From WTJY01 sp041568735 (GTDB lineage: Bacteria > Chloroflexota > Anaerolineae > Promineifilales > Promineifilaceae): 25,351 bases of DNA. The stretch lies in contig JBFFZG010000030.1 in assembly GCA_041568735.1 (NCBI GenBank), positions 1 to 25,351 on the forward strand. The letters run 5' to 3'. The number at the start of each line of letters is the position of its first letter. The stretch's first letter is position 1. This document shows, piece after piece, positions 7,364 to 15,564 of this stretch. The position numbers were made by a program, and so were the translations under genes. A model generated the notes under the pieces. That model did not search any database, had not been told where the DNA came from, and was given only the letters and a program-made list of their open reading frames with translations.

Positions 7364-9406
7364 ATGCCTCATCGCACCCCCCTGAAAACAATGCGGTCCA
7401 TCCTTGTATGGTTCAGCCTGGCGCTGGTCCTTCTGCTTACTGCCTGCGGGCCCGGTGAACCCCTTCCCAATCGGATTCCCCGGCAGGGTCAGCCGGCTGC
7501 GGTCGCGGGCGAGCCTGTTCAGCCCGTGCCGACGATCGAAGCTCCGGCAGCCAAACTGGTCGGCGAGGCGGATTTCAATACGGACCAGGTGGTCAATCAG
7601 GACGGGATCCCGGTCGGATTTACACCTGAAGGGCGCCCCTACATCGGCTATCTCGACGCGCCCGTTGTCATTGAAGAATTTTCTGATTATCAGTGTCCGT
7701 TCTGCGCTCGCTTCGTTCAGGGAACGATGCCGACGCTGCTTGCCGAGGAAATCGCCGGCGGCGAGGCTGTCCTCATCTTTTACGATTTTCCGCTGGAGAT
7801 TCATCCGCAGGCACCGGCGGCCGCCCATGCGGCCCGCTGTGCCGGAGAGGAAGGCCCGGCGGCTTTCTGGACCATGCACGATCGCCTGTTTGAAACGGTC
7901 ACCCGGTGGAGCATCGAGGATCCGCTGCCCGTGTTTGCCGAACTGGCGGCCGATCTCGATCTCGATGGTGCGGCCTTCGCCGACTGCATGGCGGGCGGCG
8001 GCTACGAGTCTGACATCGATAACGACCTGGCTTTCGGGATTTCCCGCGGGATCTCCGGCACGCCGACCTTTTTCCTCAACGGACAGAAGCTGGTCGGAGC
8101 CCAGCCGCTGACGGTTATCCAGCAGGCGATCGCCGCCGTGGCGGCCGGGGAATCGCTGGCCGCCAGTGCGCCGGCTGATGTCGGCGACATCGATATCCCA
8201 CCCTTCCGCATGCCGGATCCGCTGATCGCGGCCGAAGATTACGCCGCGATCCGCGGCCAGGCCGACGCGCCGATCCTCATTGTCGAGTATACCGATTACC
8301 AGTGCCCGTTCTGCGCCCGCCACAGCATCCAGACGATGCCCCGCCTGCTGGATGAGCTGATCGACAGCGGCCGGGTGCGCTACGCCATCAAGGATTTTCC
8401 GCTGGACTCCATCCATCCTCTCGCCCGCGATACGGCCGAAGCGGCCCGCTGCGCCGGTGAGCAGGACGCTTACTGGGAAATGCACGACCGGCTCTTCGCC
8501 GACCAGGGTGACTGGATCGAAGCGGTCGACCTGAACACCACCCTGCTCACCTATGGCGACGACCTGGGACTCGACCGGGAAGCCTTTTCGGAGTGTCTGG
8601 ATGCGGGCCGCTACGACACCGGCATTCAGGAAAATCTCGACGAAGGGCTGGTATTTGGCATCACCGGCACCCCGGCCTTTCTGATCGGCGGCTTTCTCGT
8701 TTCCGGCGCCCAGCCGTATGAAATTTTTGACCTGGTCGTCGAAAACCTGGAGGCCGGCACGATCGAAACGCTCTTCCGCGAGGCTTACGATCGGCAGGTC
8801 GAGGCTTATAAGGCCCAGGTCGCCCAGGAGCGCCAGGAACAGGGTCCGCCGCAGCCGTCCGCGCCGGCCGACATTCCCACTGACGGGGCGATTGCCATCG
8901 GCAGTCCGGATGCGCCGGTGACCATCGTCGAATACACCGATTTTCAGTGTCCGTTCTGCGGCCGGCATTTTGCCGAAACATTTCCCCTGATCCAGGAAAA
9001 TTACATCGACAAGGGGCTGGTTCGCTACGTCTTCAAAGATTTCCCCCTCAATTTCCACGAGCAGGCCCCGAAGGCGGCCGAAGCCGCCCGCTGCGCCAAT
9101 GAGCAGGAGACCTTCATGGAGATGCATCAGGCGCTCTTCAAACGGCAGCAGGAGTGGGCTGGCCAGCGGGACGCTCCGGAGCGATTTATCCGCTTCGCTG
9201 CCGACCTCGGGCTGGATGAAAAGGCATTTTCGACCTGCCTCAACAGCGGCCGGTACGCCGCCGCGGTCGAAAGTGACCTCCAGGAAGGTCTGTCTTACGG
9301 TATCAGCGGCACGCCGACTTTCTTTTTGAACGGGCAGCCGCTCGTCGGTGCGCTCCCCTATGCGACGTTTGTCCAGGCGATCGAGTCCCTGCTCGACAGC
9401 CAGTAG
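7364..9406 (+). CDS. Lipoprotein with three tandem DsbA-like thioredoxin domains
   Basis: 680 residues. The N-terminus is a lipoprotein signal ending in lipobox LTAC, with Cys28 the predicted lipidated residue. Three Thioredoxin_4/DsbA-like domains follow, each with a CPFC active site (Cys pairs at residues 111/114, 314/317 and 529/532) and a cis-proline motif (GISGTPTFFLNG, GITGTPAFLIGG, GISGTPTFFLNG). Each domain also has a second conserved Cys pair (for example AARCAGEE with a Cys near ECLDAGRY), as in single-domain family members. The expected role is extracytoplasmic thiol-disulfide oxidation or isomerisation at the outer face of the membrane; the partner that re-oxidises it is not in the window. 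The ATG is supported by GGAG 6 bp upstream and a promoter at 7305. The HprK-like gene follows after 17 bp. Three domains in one chain is unusual, since most family members have one. Confidence 0.93.
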   Translation: MPHRTPLKTMRSILVWFSLALVLLLTACGPGEPLPNRIPRQGQPAAVAGEPVQPVPTIEAPAAKLVGEADFNTDQVVNQDGIPVGFTPEGRPYIGYLDAPVVIEEFSDYQCPFCARFVQGTMPTLLAEEIAGGEAVLIFYDFPLEIHPQAPAAAHAARCAGEEGPAAFWTMHDRLFETVTRWSIEDPLPVFAELAADLDLDGAAFADCMAGGGYESDIDNDLAFGISRGISGTPTFFLNGQKLVGAQPLTVIQQAIAAVAAGESLAASAPADVGDIDIPPFRMPDPLIAAEDYAAIRGQADAPILIVEYTDYQCPFCARHSIQTMPRLLDELIDSGRVRYAIKDFPLDSIHPLARDTAEAARCAGEQDAYWEMHDRLFADQGDWIEAVDLNTTLLTYGDDLGLDREAFSECLDAGRYDTGIQENLDEGLVFGITGTPAFLIGGFLVSGAQPYEIFDLVVENLEAGTIETLFREAYDRQVEAYKAQVAQERQEQGPPQPSAPADIPTDGAIAIGSPDAPVTIVEYTDFQCPFCGRHFAETFPLIQENYIDKGLVRYVFKDFPLNFHEQAPKAAEAARCANEQETFMEMHQALFKRQQEWAGQRDAPERFIRFAADLGLDEKAFSTCLNSGRYAAAVESDLQEGLSYGISGTPTFFLNGQPLVGALPYATFVQAIESLLDSQ

Positions 9407-9423
9407 GGCGGCTGGAGACCGGG

Positions 9424-10410
9424 GTGACCACGGGAAGATCGCCTGAACCGGCCGCCGGCTCGCTGGTCTGGCCGGCCCATCCCGCCTGTTCGGTCGAGCT
9501 GGTGGCCGGCACGGAGGCCGTTCGCCGCCGGCTCGCTTTTATTTTTGACGGCCATCTGGGGGGGGCGGCCGGCACCATGCCGATCGTCCTGCGCTGCCGG
9601 CTGGTTGACCGGCTCGACCATCCGACCGGCGACCTGATTTTTACCGAGCCGGCATCCCCCCATGGAGGGGATTTTGGCCGTCTCTTCGTCTATCAGGCCG
9701 ATGAGCAGCGGCTGATCCTGCGCTTTGACGGGGGGGCGGCGGCCGCGGTCTCCCTGGCACCCGACCATCCGGCCGTCGAGCTGCAGGTTACCCCGGAGAT
9801 GGTGCACGGCAGCCGCTTTGAGGATGCCGTTTTTACTTCCCTGGCGCCGCTCCTGCGCCGCCGCGGTCTCTATCTGGTGCACGCTTTCGCGGCCGTGTCG
9901 CCGGCCGGCGGAGCGACCCTCCTGATCGGCCCTTCCGGCAGCGGCAAAACCACGACCGGGTTAAACCTGCTCCTGCACGGCTGGCGCCTCCTGGCCAATG
10001 ATGTGGCCCTCCTGAAATGGGAGGATGGGGTTGTCTGGGCGCTGCCCACCCCTGGGGTGGTGTCGATTCGGGCCAAAACATTTGAACTGCTGCCCGATCT
10101 CCGGCGGCTGACCGGGGGGAGCCCGGACCGCGAGATTTCGGTCAGCGGCCGGCGGATCAACCGCTGGGGGCGGCCGGCACCGGTCTCCCGGCTAATTTTT
10201 CCCGCGGTCGGTCCCGGGCCGGATTCGGCGCTCCTTCCGGAATCCCGATCCGTCGCCCTGGCGCGGATTCTGGAGGAAAGTCTGGATCGCTGGGATGGTT
10301 CCCAAATCGCCCCCCACACCTCCCTGCTGGCTGAGCTGGTCGAGCAGACGACCCCCAACCGCCTGCATCTCGGCCGTGATTTTGATCGCCTGCCCGATCT
10401 GCTGGCCTGA
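9424..10410 (+). CDS. HprK-related P-loop kinase
   Basis: 328 residues with a GTG start at 9424, preceded by GGAG about 6 bp upstream and 17 bp behind the DsbA-like gene, so probably cotranscribed with it. The first ~150 residues have no recognised fold. A P-loop GPSGSGKTT (residues 169-177) follows, then ANDVALLKW, a spacing typical of the HPr kinase/phosphorylase C-terminal domain and its relatives. The N-terminal HprK domain of true HPr kinase is absent and no HPr gene is seen, so the substrate is unknown. Relatives occur in Chloroflexota and in some peptide-modification clusters, but no PqqD, precursor peptide or cyclase gene lies nearby. The kinase call is by family; activity is not shown. 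Confidence 0.75.
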   Translation: MTTGRSPEPAAGSLVWPAHPACSVELVAGTEAVRRRLAFIFDGHLGGAAGTMPIVLRCRLVDRLDHPTGDLIFTEPASPHGGDFGRLFVYQADEQRLILRFDGGAAAAVSLAPDHPAVELQVTPEMVHGSRFEDAVFTSLAPLLRRRGLYLVHAFAAVSPAGGATLLIGPSGSGKTTTGLNLLLHGWRLLANDVALLKWEDGVVWALPTPGVVSIRAKTFELLPDLRRLTGGSPDREISVSGRRINRWGRPAPVSRLIFPAVGPGPDSALLPESRSVALARILEESLDRWDGSQIAPHTSLLAELVEQTTPNRLHLGRDFDRLPDLLA

Positions 10411-10428
10411 AACCGCGCCTGATTTGCC

Positions 10429-10456
10429 TTGACGGCCGGCGCGCTCCGCGCATAAT
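10429..10456 (+). promoter_or_regulatory. Probable sigma70-type promoter of the methyltransferase-like gene
   Basis: TTGACG (10429-10434) and CATAAT (10451-10456) with a 16-bp spacer lie in the 80-bp gap after the kinase gene. Transcription would start near 10463, about 28 bp before the ATG at 10491. This suggests the third gene of the run has its own promoter. Confidence 0.65.
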
Positions 10457-10490
10457 TTCAACCCAGAGCAACCGGCGCGAGCGAAAAGTC

Positions 10491-11303
10491 ATGACGCGAT
10501 TTCAGGGAACACAGCGATATCTGGCGGCCTACGGTCCCGATTTTTTTCTTCGGGTCGGGATCGGTTTGCTGCTGAGTTCGGCCGTGCTGGTTGCCGCCGC
10601 CTTCTGGTCTCTTTGGTGGTTGATTCCAATCGCCCTGGCTATCTTTTTGATCGTTCTCTATTTATCGGTCGGCTGGCTGTGGGCCGCCTACCTGCGGTTC
10701 GACGCTGCTCCGCTGCCTCCGGACCGGCAGATTCAGCAGCTGGGCCGGATTCTCGCCGATGAAAAAATTCTCTTTGTCGATCTGGGGGAACGGCTGCTGG
10801 CCCTGGAGCTCGTTCGCTATCTCTCCACCGGCACGCTGACGGTCGTCGACATCTACAATCCACAAATTTTCAAAAGCGAGATTATCGATCGCTGGCGGCA
10901 GGGGATGCCGCCGGCGTTGCGCGACCCGCGCCTGGAATGGGCGGCCGGCACTTTTGACCTCTTCCCGGTGCGCGACGACAGCCAGGATGGGGTCATCCTG
11001 GTCGATATTCTGGGGGAGCTGATCCAGGATGGTGACCGGCTGCTGCTGCTGCGGGAGCTGTTTCGATCGTTGAAGCCGGGCGGCCGGATTATTCTCGTAG
11101 AAACGCCGCGCACCCGCACCAACTGGCTCCTGCGGGGACCGGCGGCCGCGCGGCTGCGGTCGGTCGCTTATTGGGAAAAGCTCCTGCGCGAGGCCGGCTT
11201 TTCCCGGGTGAAATCCCAGCTGGTCAATGAAGTCGTTGGCTACTTTCGCGCGGAAAAGCTGGAGCCCCTGCGCGGGATTCAGCTGCCGCTCCTGCAGGAT
11301 TAG
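10491..11303 (+). CDS. Membrane-anchored class I methyltransferase-like protein
   Basis: 270 residues. Two hydrophobic helices at about residues 22-65 anchor the protein, followed by a Rossmann-like domain. Strand 1 reads ILFVDLGERLLALELVRYL, strand 2 ends in acidic TVVDIYNP, a later strand reads GVILVDILGEL, and the helix/strand pair LKPGGRIILVE is typical of SAM-dependent methyltransferases. The C-terminal WEKLLREAGF also fits that family. The glycine-rich SAM loop (normally D-x-G-x-G-x-G) is replaced by DLGERLLA, so SAM binding is doubtful or altered. Substrate unknown. It has its own promoter (10429-10456) and only a weak ribosome-binding site (GAGCGAAAAG). No clear terminator was found in the 242-bp convergent gap that follows (11304-11545), and nothing else is recognised in that gap. 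Confidence 0.7.
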   Translation: MTRFQGTQRYLAAYGPDFFLRVGIGLLLSSAVLVAAAFWSLWWLIPIALAIFLIVLYLSVGWLWAAYLRFDAAPLPPDRQIQQLGRILADEKILFVDLGERLLALELVRYLSTGTLTVVDIYNPQIFKSEIIDRWRQGMPPALRDPRLEWAAGTFDLFPVRDDSQDGVILVDILGELIQDGDRLLLLRELFRSLKPGGRIILVETPRTRTNWLLRGPAAARLRSVAYWEKLLREAGFSRVKSQLVNEVVGYFRAEKLEPLRGIQLPLLQD

Positions 11304-11545
11304 ACAGACCGCCAAACCGCCCGGCTGGCGCACTGGGCTGGCGGCGGCTTCACCAATAGGATACCCTGCCGGACTGGGGAAAGAGGTGTTCGATTGGTCT
11401 AGCGCCGGCACATTCGGCCGGGTCAGCCGGATATTTGGAAAAAACAACCTGGGAGAGAACAATCGCCCGCAAAATCGAAAATTCGACCGTTTCACAGGAT
11501 GGTGGCGGCTCAAAATAACGGGTCAGGAAGATCGGGAACCTGGGT

Positions 11546-14056
11546 TCAGGCGAGTTTTTCGCGGAGGAGTTTCCCCACGATGGAGCGGGGCAGCGATTCG
11601 CGAAATTCGTACACGGCCGGCTGAGATCGCTCTGGCAGGCGCCGCTTGCAGAGGGCGACCAGCTCGCTTTCGCTGATTTCCATCCCCGGGCGGGGGACGA
11701 TAAAGGCTTTGATCACCATGTTCTGGCCGCTGCCGTTGAGGCCGATGACGGCCGCTTCCAGCACCTTGTTGTTTTCGTATAGTACCTCCTCGATGTCCCG
11801 GGGAAAGATGTAATCATCGTCGACCAGGATGAGATGTTTGCGCCGGTTGATCAGGTGAAAATACCCCTCCCCGTCCATGACCGCGACATCGCCGGTTTTC
11901 AGCCAGCCGTCGGCTGTAATTTTCGACCTCTCGAACGGCTGGCCGGGCCCGGTCCAGTACCCCTGCATGACCTGGGGGCCGCGCACCCAGAGCTCGCCAA
12001 TTTCTCCATCGGGCAGGGGCTCTTCTGTTTTGAGATCGACGATCATCGCTTCGGTATTGGAGATGGGCAGGCCGATAGAGCCGGCCTTCCGTTCTCCCTG
12101 GAGCGGGTTGGCGTGGGTCACCGGCGACGCCTCGGTCAGCCCATACCCTTCGACAAGAGAGCCCTGAGTCAGCTTTTCGAAGGCTTCCTGCACCTCCACC
12201 GGCAGCGGTTCGGAGCCGCTGATGCAGGCTTTAATCGACGACAGGCCGTATTCCCGGACGTTGGGGGCCTGGTTGATCATGGCGTAGATGGCCGGCACCC
12301 CCGGCAGAATCGAAACCTTGTGATCCCGAATCGCTTCGAGCACCGTATTCAGCTCAAAAAGGGGCTGGAGAATGATGGTCGCCCCGAGAGCGATGGGCAC
12401 GCTCAGGGCGCTCAGCAGGCCGTAGCTGTGGAGGATTGGAACGACGGCCAGGCAGGTTTCCCGGCCGTATTTCAAATTCGGCACCCAGTGACGGGTCTGC
12501 AGGGTGTTGGCCACCAGGTTGCGGTGGTTGAGGCAGACCCCCTTGGGTTTGCTCGTCGTGCCGCTCGTGTAGTTGATGATGGCCAAATCATCGGCCGCGA
12601 CGGGAACCCCAGGGGGATCGACGACCGCTGGAACATCTTTCAATACTTCGTCGAGATAGGGCCCCAGGGAAGCGGCCAGCTGGCGGTCTGATTCATCATC
12701 GGCTCCAAGCCCCATCATCTGTCGCAGCTGGCGGTAAGCGATCAGCCCCGTCTGCCGCCGCAGATTGACAAAATAAAAGGCATCTAACCCGGTTTTCTCC
12801 CGAATGGTCAGCGCCATCGGGCTGAACGTGTCCAGCGTGATGACCAGCCGCGGCTCGGTTTCGGCCACCTGCTCGGCCACGCGGAAGCGATCGGCGTCGG
12901 CATTGGGCAGGACGGCCACCGCGCCGATTTTCAATGTGGCGAAGAGGGCGATGACCATTTCCGGCATGTTGGGCAGCACGAGCAGAATTCGATCCCCTTT
13001 TTCAACCCCGCGCCCGTGCAGGATCGAAGCCAGCCGGTTGACCTGCTCGTTGAGCTGCCGGTAGGTGAGCTGGTTGCCGTAGAACAGGGTCGCGGTCCGG
13101 TTAGGCAGCCAGCCCGCGGCGCTTTCGAGAAAAGTCGTCAGCGGCCGGTTGGGCACCGGTACATTCTGCGGGACATCCCGCGCATAGCTGCGGTACCACG
13201 GCCGGGAGCGGAGAAGATCGGCCTCCAGCCCCTCCGCATCCTTGCGCCAGGACTGGGTCTGATCCTCGGTGACAAAGCGCCAGATGGCCCGGTTGACCGC
13301 CTCGTAGCGTTCCAGCTGCACCTTGTGCTTGGCGGCGCCGACGTCCTGCACCTCTGCCCGCGGGATCGTCTTGTAGACTTCTTCGAAGACCCAGCGCGGG
13401 AAATAGGTGTCCCGCTCGCCGGTGACGATCAGGGTTGGCGTGGTGATGGTGCGCATCTGCTCCCACCCTTTCCAGACCGCCATGTTGTTGGCCATCATCC
13501 GCTTGACTACGTGCAGCTCCGCATCCCATCGATGGCGGAAGCGCCAGAGCGGCTGAAACCAGGTCAATGGGAGGCGCAGGAGTAATTTGGCGAACCAGGG
13601 CAGGGGGTATTCGCCGGCCGTGGCGATGAGGATTAATTTTTCCAGCCGCTCCGGATGAGCGGCCGCGTATTCGACGGCGATCGATCCCCCGAATGAATGG
13701 CCGGCCAGGAGAAACCGCTCGGGTAAATTCAGCGTTTCGACGACGGTATGCAGATCGTTGACCAGCTCCGCCATCGTGTAGTCGCTGTAGGGAGCGTCGC
13801 TCTGGCCGTGGCCGCGGAGATCCGGGGCCACCACCCGGAAAGTCTGGCGGACAAAGTAATTGATCTGGAATTCCCACGACTCCAGGACCCCGGCGTAGCC
13901 GTGCAGGAAGACGATCGTCTTCTGGGCGTTCTCCGGCCAGAGATCGAGCACGCTCAGCGAGCCATGGGAGACGCCGGGAATGGGCACCTTGACCCGGTAC
14001 AGGTCGAAATCGAGCTGAATGTCCCGCCGCGTCACGCCGAGGAGCTTCTTTTTCAT
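11546..14056 (-). CDS. Alpha/beta-hydrolase fused to AMP-forming acyl-CoA synthetase
   Basis: 836 residues with two enzymes in one chain. Residues ~1-265 are an alpha/beta hydrolase: oxyanion region LHGYAG, nucleophile elbow GHSFGG (Ser121), acid in GERDTYFP (Asp216), and His244. Residues ~300-836 are an ANL-superfamily ligase: AMP-binding TSGTTSKPKG (497-506), YGLTE (638-642), TGD (721-723), hinge region NRRK, and C-terminal catalytic lysine in GKLLREKLA (Lys829). Such ligases activate fatty or aromatic acids to acyl-CoA. The hydrolase part may release the acid used by the ligase; that is inference. After the hinge, the usual GGxN segment is replaced by DDDYIF. The ATG at 14056 has AGGA about 8 bp upstream. 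It is transcribed divergently from the DinB gene. Confidence 0.9.
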   Translation of the reverse strand: MKKKLLGVTRRDIQLDFDLYRVKVPIPGVSHGSLSVLDLWPENAQKTIVFLHGYAGVLESWEFQINYFVRQTFRVVAPDLRGHGQSDAPYSDYTMAELVNDLHTVVETLNLPERFLLAGHSFGGSIAVEYAAAHPERLEKLILIATAGEYPLPWFAKLLLRLPLTWFQPLWRFRHRWDAELHVVKRMMANNMAVWKGWEQMRTITTPTLIVTGERDTYFPRWVFEEVYKTIPRAEVQDVGAAKHKVQLERYEAVNRAIWRFVTEDQTQSWRKDAEGLEADLLRSRPWYRSYARDVPQNVPVPNRPLTTFLESAAGWLPNRTATLFYGNQLTYRQLNEQVNRLASILHGRGVEKGDRILLVLPNMPEMVIALFATLKIGAVAVLPNADADRFRVAEQVAETEPRLVITLDTFSPMALTIREKTGLDAFYFVNLRRQTGLIAYRQLRQMMGLGADDESDRQLAASLGPYLDEVLKDVPAVVDPPGVPVAADDLAIINYTSGTTSKPKGVCLNHRNLVANTLQTRHWVPNLKYGRETCLAVVPILHSYGLLSALSVPIALGATIILQPLFELNTVLEAIRDHKVSILPGVPAIYAMINQAPNVREYGLSSIKACISGSEPLPVEVQEAFEKLTQGSLVEGYGLTEASPVTHANPLQGERKAGSIGLPISNTEAMIVDLKTEEPLPDGEIGELWVRGPQVMQGYWTGPGQPFERSKITADGWLKTGDVAVMDGEGYFHLINRRKHLILVDDDYIFPRDIEEVLYENNKVLEAAVIGLNGSGQNMVIKAFIVPRPGMEISESELVALCKRRLPERSQPAVYEFRESLPRSIVGKLLREKLA

Positions 14057-14149
14057 GGGTTTATCCTGGGTGGTGGATCCGCTTTCTTCATTATGTTATC
14101 ACAACTCCTGTCGATTCGAGCGATTCCCGACCGTCGGTATATTGAGAGG

Positions 14150-14198
14150 GCTGGAAAGGAACGATTTGCGACGGGGTCGCCCGTCGATCCTCTCCAGC
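14150..14198. other. Long two-part stem-loop upstream of the DinB-family gene
   Basis: An outer stem, GCTGGAAAGGA (14150-14160) against TCCTCTCCAGC (14188-14198), has a single mismatch in 11 positions. It encloses an asymmetric internal loop (8 nt against 1) and a perfect inner 7-bp stem CGACGGG/CCCGTCG (14169-14175/14180-14186) with loop GTCG. No uridine run follows on either strand, so it does not look like an intrinsic terminator. It lies in the 250-bp gap between divergent genes, in which no convincing -35/-10 pair was recognised. Confidence 0.45.
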
Positions 14199-14306
14199 GT
14201 GAATCAAAGAAGCGGGGCTTAAACTGAAAATTATGGGTCAGTGGATGCCAGGCAGCCAGCCTTTCGAACGGCGGGCCGGCCCGGTGACCTCTGGAGGAGC
14301 GTGAAC

Positions 14307-14798
14307 ATGAGAAACTCCCGGGAACAGAAACTGCTGGATGATTTTGAGCGCACGACCTGGTTGATCGAAAAGCAGGCCGAAGGGCTGACGCACGGAGACA
14401 GCGTCCTGCAGCTGCCGTTTCGTGGAAACTGTTTCAACTGGGTGGTCGGCCATATCCTCGAGAGCCGGCACCGGATCCTGGAGATCCTCGGAGAAGAGGC
14501 GAGCTGGCTCAGCCCGGAGGAGCGGGCTCGCTACGGCCGGGGATCGGAACCGATCACAACGGCGGCGGAGGCGCTGCCGTTTGAGCGGCTGCTGGAGGCC
14601 GTGCGCCAGAGCCATGACCGCATTGCCAACGCCCTGCAAGCCCGGCCGGCTGGCTACTTTGAGGAGATCATCGATCCGGAACGGCAGCGGACACGCGCCG
14701 ATCGGCTGGCCTGGTTCCACTGGCACGAAACCTACCACACAGGTCAGCTGGAAATCCTGCGCCAGCTCGCCGGGACAGATGATGCGATTATCCGCTAG
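14307..14798 (+). CDS. DinB-family putative metal-dependent enzyme
   Basis: 163 residues. The DinB/YfiT-like four-helix bundle is indicated by helix-rich composition and the metal-binding triad: His49 (NWVVGHILESRH), His140 and His144 (WHETYHTGQL). Members include thiol-S-transferases of the bacillithiol and mycothiol type and damage-induced proteins of unknown role; nothing here fixes the substrate. The start is decided by a perfect ribosome-binding site GGAGGAG (14293-14299) 7 bp before the ATG; the frame is open further upstream but without such a site. It is a single gene between a divergent ligase gene and a convergent HD gene. Confidence 0.88.
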   Translation: MRNSREQKLLDDFERTTWLIEKQAEGLTHGDSVLQLPFRGNCFNWVVGHILESRHRILEILGEEASWLSPEERARYGRGSEPITTAAEALPFERLLEAVRQSHDRIANALQARPAGYFEEIIDPERQRTRADRLAWFHWHETYHTGQLEILRQLAGTDDAIIR

Positions 14799-14814
14799 GG
14801 AAGGTTGAGCGCGA

Positions 14815-14841
14815 GCGGACGCCAGAACGGCGTCCGCCCGG
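14815..14841. terminator. Hairpin between convergent DinB and HD genes
   Basis: Perfect 9-bp stem GCGGACGCC (14815-14823) with GGCGTCCGC (14829-14837) and loop AGAAC, lying between the two convergent stop codons. The uridine tract is poor (the downstream TTTT falls in the stop region of the HD gene), so it may act as a shared or 3'-end-stabilising hairpin. Confidence 0.65.
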
Positions 14842-15531
14842 TCATTTTGGCAGATCCCGGCCGCTGAGCTCGGCTTCCAGCCGGTCCCAGAGCTCCTGGT
14901 AGGTCTGCAGGCGGGCGATGGCCGCCCGGCGGGCCGGTTCGGTGTTCATGCTGGCCACCGTTTTGTGCTGCCATTCGTCGGCTCGCCGGCCAAAGGTGAT
15001 GATATCCCGGGTCGTCAGGCTCGTTTTGGACCGGTTGAAGGCGCCGCCGAGCCAGTGAAAGGCGGCGGTCAGCCCGATCTTGGAGAGCTTATCGGCGTCC
15101 CAGAGGACGGCCGCCTCGAGGTTGTCGAGCGGTTCGTCGAGCCAGAGCCCCATGTGCAGCTCGATGGCCTCCGCCACGCGTCCGATCTTCTGTTTGGGGA
15201 AGTCGGTCCCTTTGAGAAAGGTGCGGGCGAATTTGGCCCCTTCCTGGGGATGGCGCCCCCGGGCGTCGAATTTCTTAATATCGTGCAGCCAGGCGGCCGC
15301 TTCGACGATTTCCACGTCTGCTCCGGTCTGCCGGGCGAGTTTTTTGGCCAGCTTGACGACCGTTTTGACATGCTCCCAGCGGTAGCGAAAGCGCACCGGG
15401 CGGCCGCTGGCCTGATCGACCGCCTCGATTTCGGCCACCTTTTTCATTTCCCTCTTGAGCGCGGGCCGCCACTTGACAGCGCTCTTCTTTTTCGAGCTCT
15501 TGCCCGTGGTTCTGGTTGAATTCTTACCCAT
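14842..15531 (-). CDS. HD-domain phosphohydrolase
   Basis: 229 residues from ATG at 15531; a TTG two codons earlier is also in frame. The N-terminus is Lys/Ser-rich (GKSSKKKSAVKWRPALKRE) and probably disordered or nucleic-acid binding. The HD metal site is present: His54 (WEHVKTV), His83-Asp84 (WLHDIKKF) and a later Asp in LWDADKLSKIG, with an extra His (IELHMGL) as in YedJ-like hydrolases. The substrate is probably a nucleotide or phosphate ester; it cannot be named. It starts 33 bp behind the penicillin-binding protein gene on the same strand, so is likely in its operon. No ribosome-binding site is visible before the start. Confidence 0.85.
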   Translation of the reverse strand: MGKNSTRTTGKSSKKKSAVKWRPALKREMKKVAEIEAVDQASGRPVRFRYRWEHVKTVVKLAKKLARQTGADVEIVEAAAWLHDIKKFDARGRHPQEGAKFARTFLKGTDFPKQKIGRVAEAIELHMGLWLDEPLDNLEAAVLWDADKLSKIGLTAAFHWLGGAFNRSKTSLTTRDIITFGRRADEWQHKTVASMNTEPARRAAIARLQTYQELWDRLEAELSGRDLPK

Positions 15532-15564
15532 GATCAAGTGAAAGGTTGGGGACGCTCCGCGAAA

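Noticed and set aside
7277..9127. A ~616-codon open frame antisense to the DsbA-like gene
   Set aside because: Same effect; it runs through the promoter and the three CPFC-encoding repeats and has no recognisable domain. Its apparent internal repeats are shadows of the three DsbA domains.
9424..10410. Part of a lasso-peptide or other RiPP cluster (HprK-like kinase)
   Set aside because: No precursor peptide, PqqD-like, protease or cyclase gene is adjacent; the neighbours are a DsbA-like lipoprotein and a methyltransferase-like protein.
11304..11545. Hidden gene or terminator in the 242-bp convergent gap
   Set aside because: Only weak imperfect stems (CCGCCA/TGGCGG) and no ORF with a ribosome-binding site or recognisable product were seen.
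11546..14056. OleBC-type beta-lactone/olefin enzyme
   Set aside because: Domain order fits, but the hydrolase nucleophile is Ser (GHSFGG) and not the Asp of OleB, and no oleA or oleD gene is in the window.
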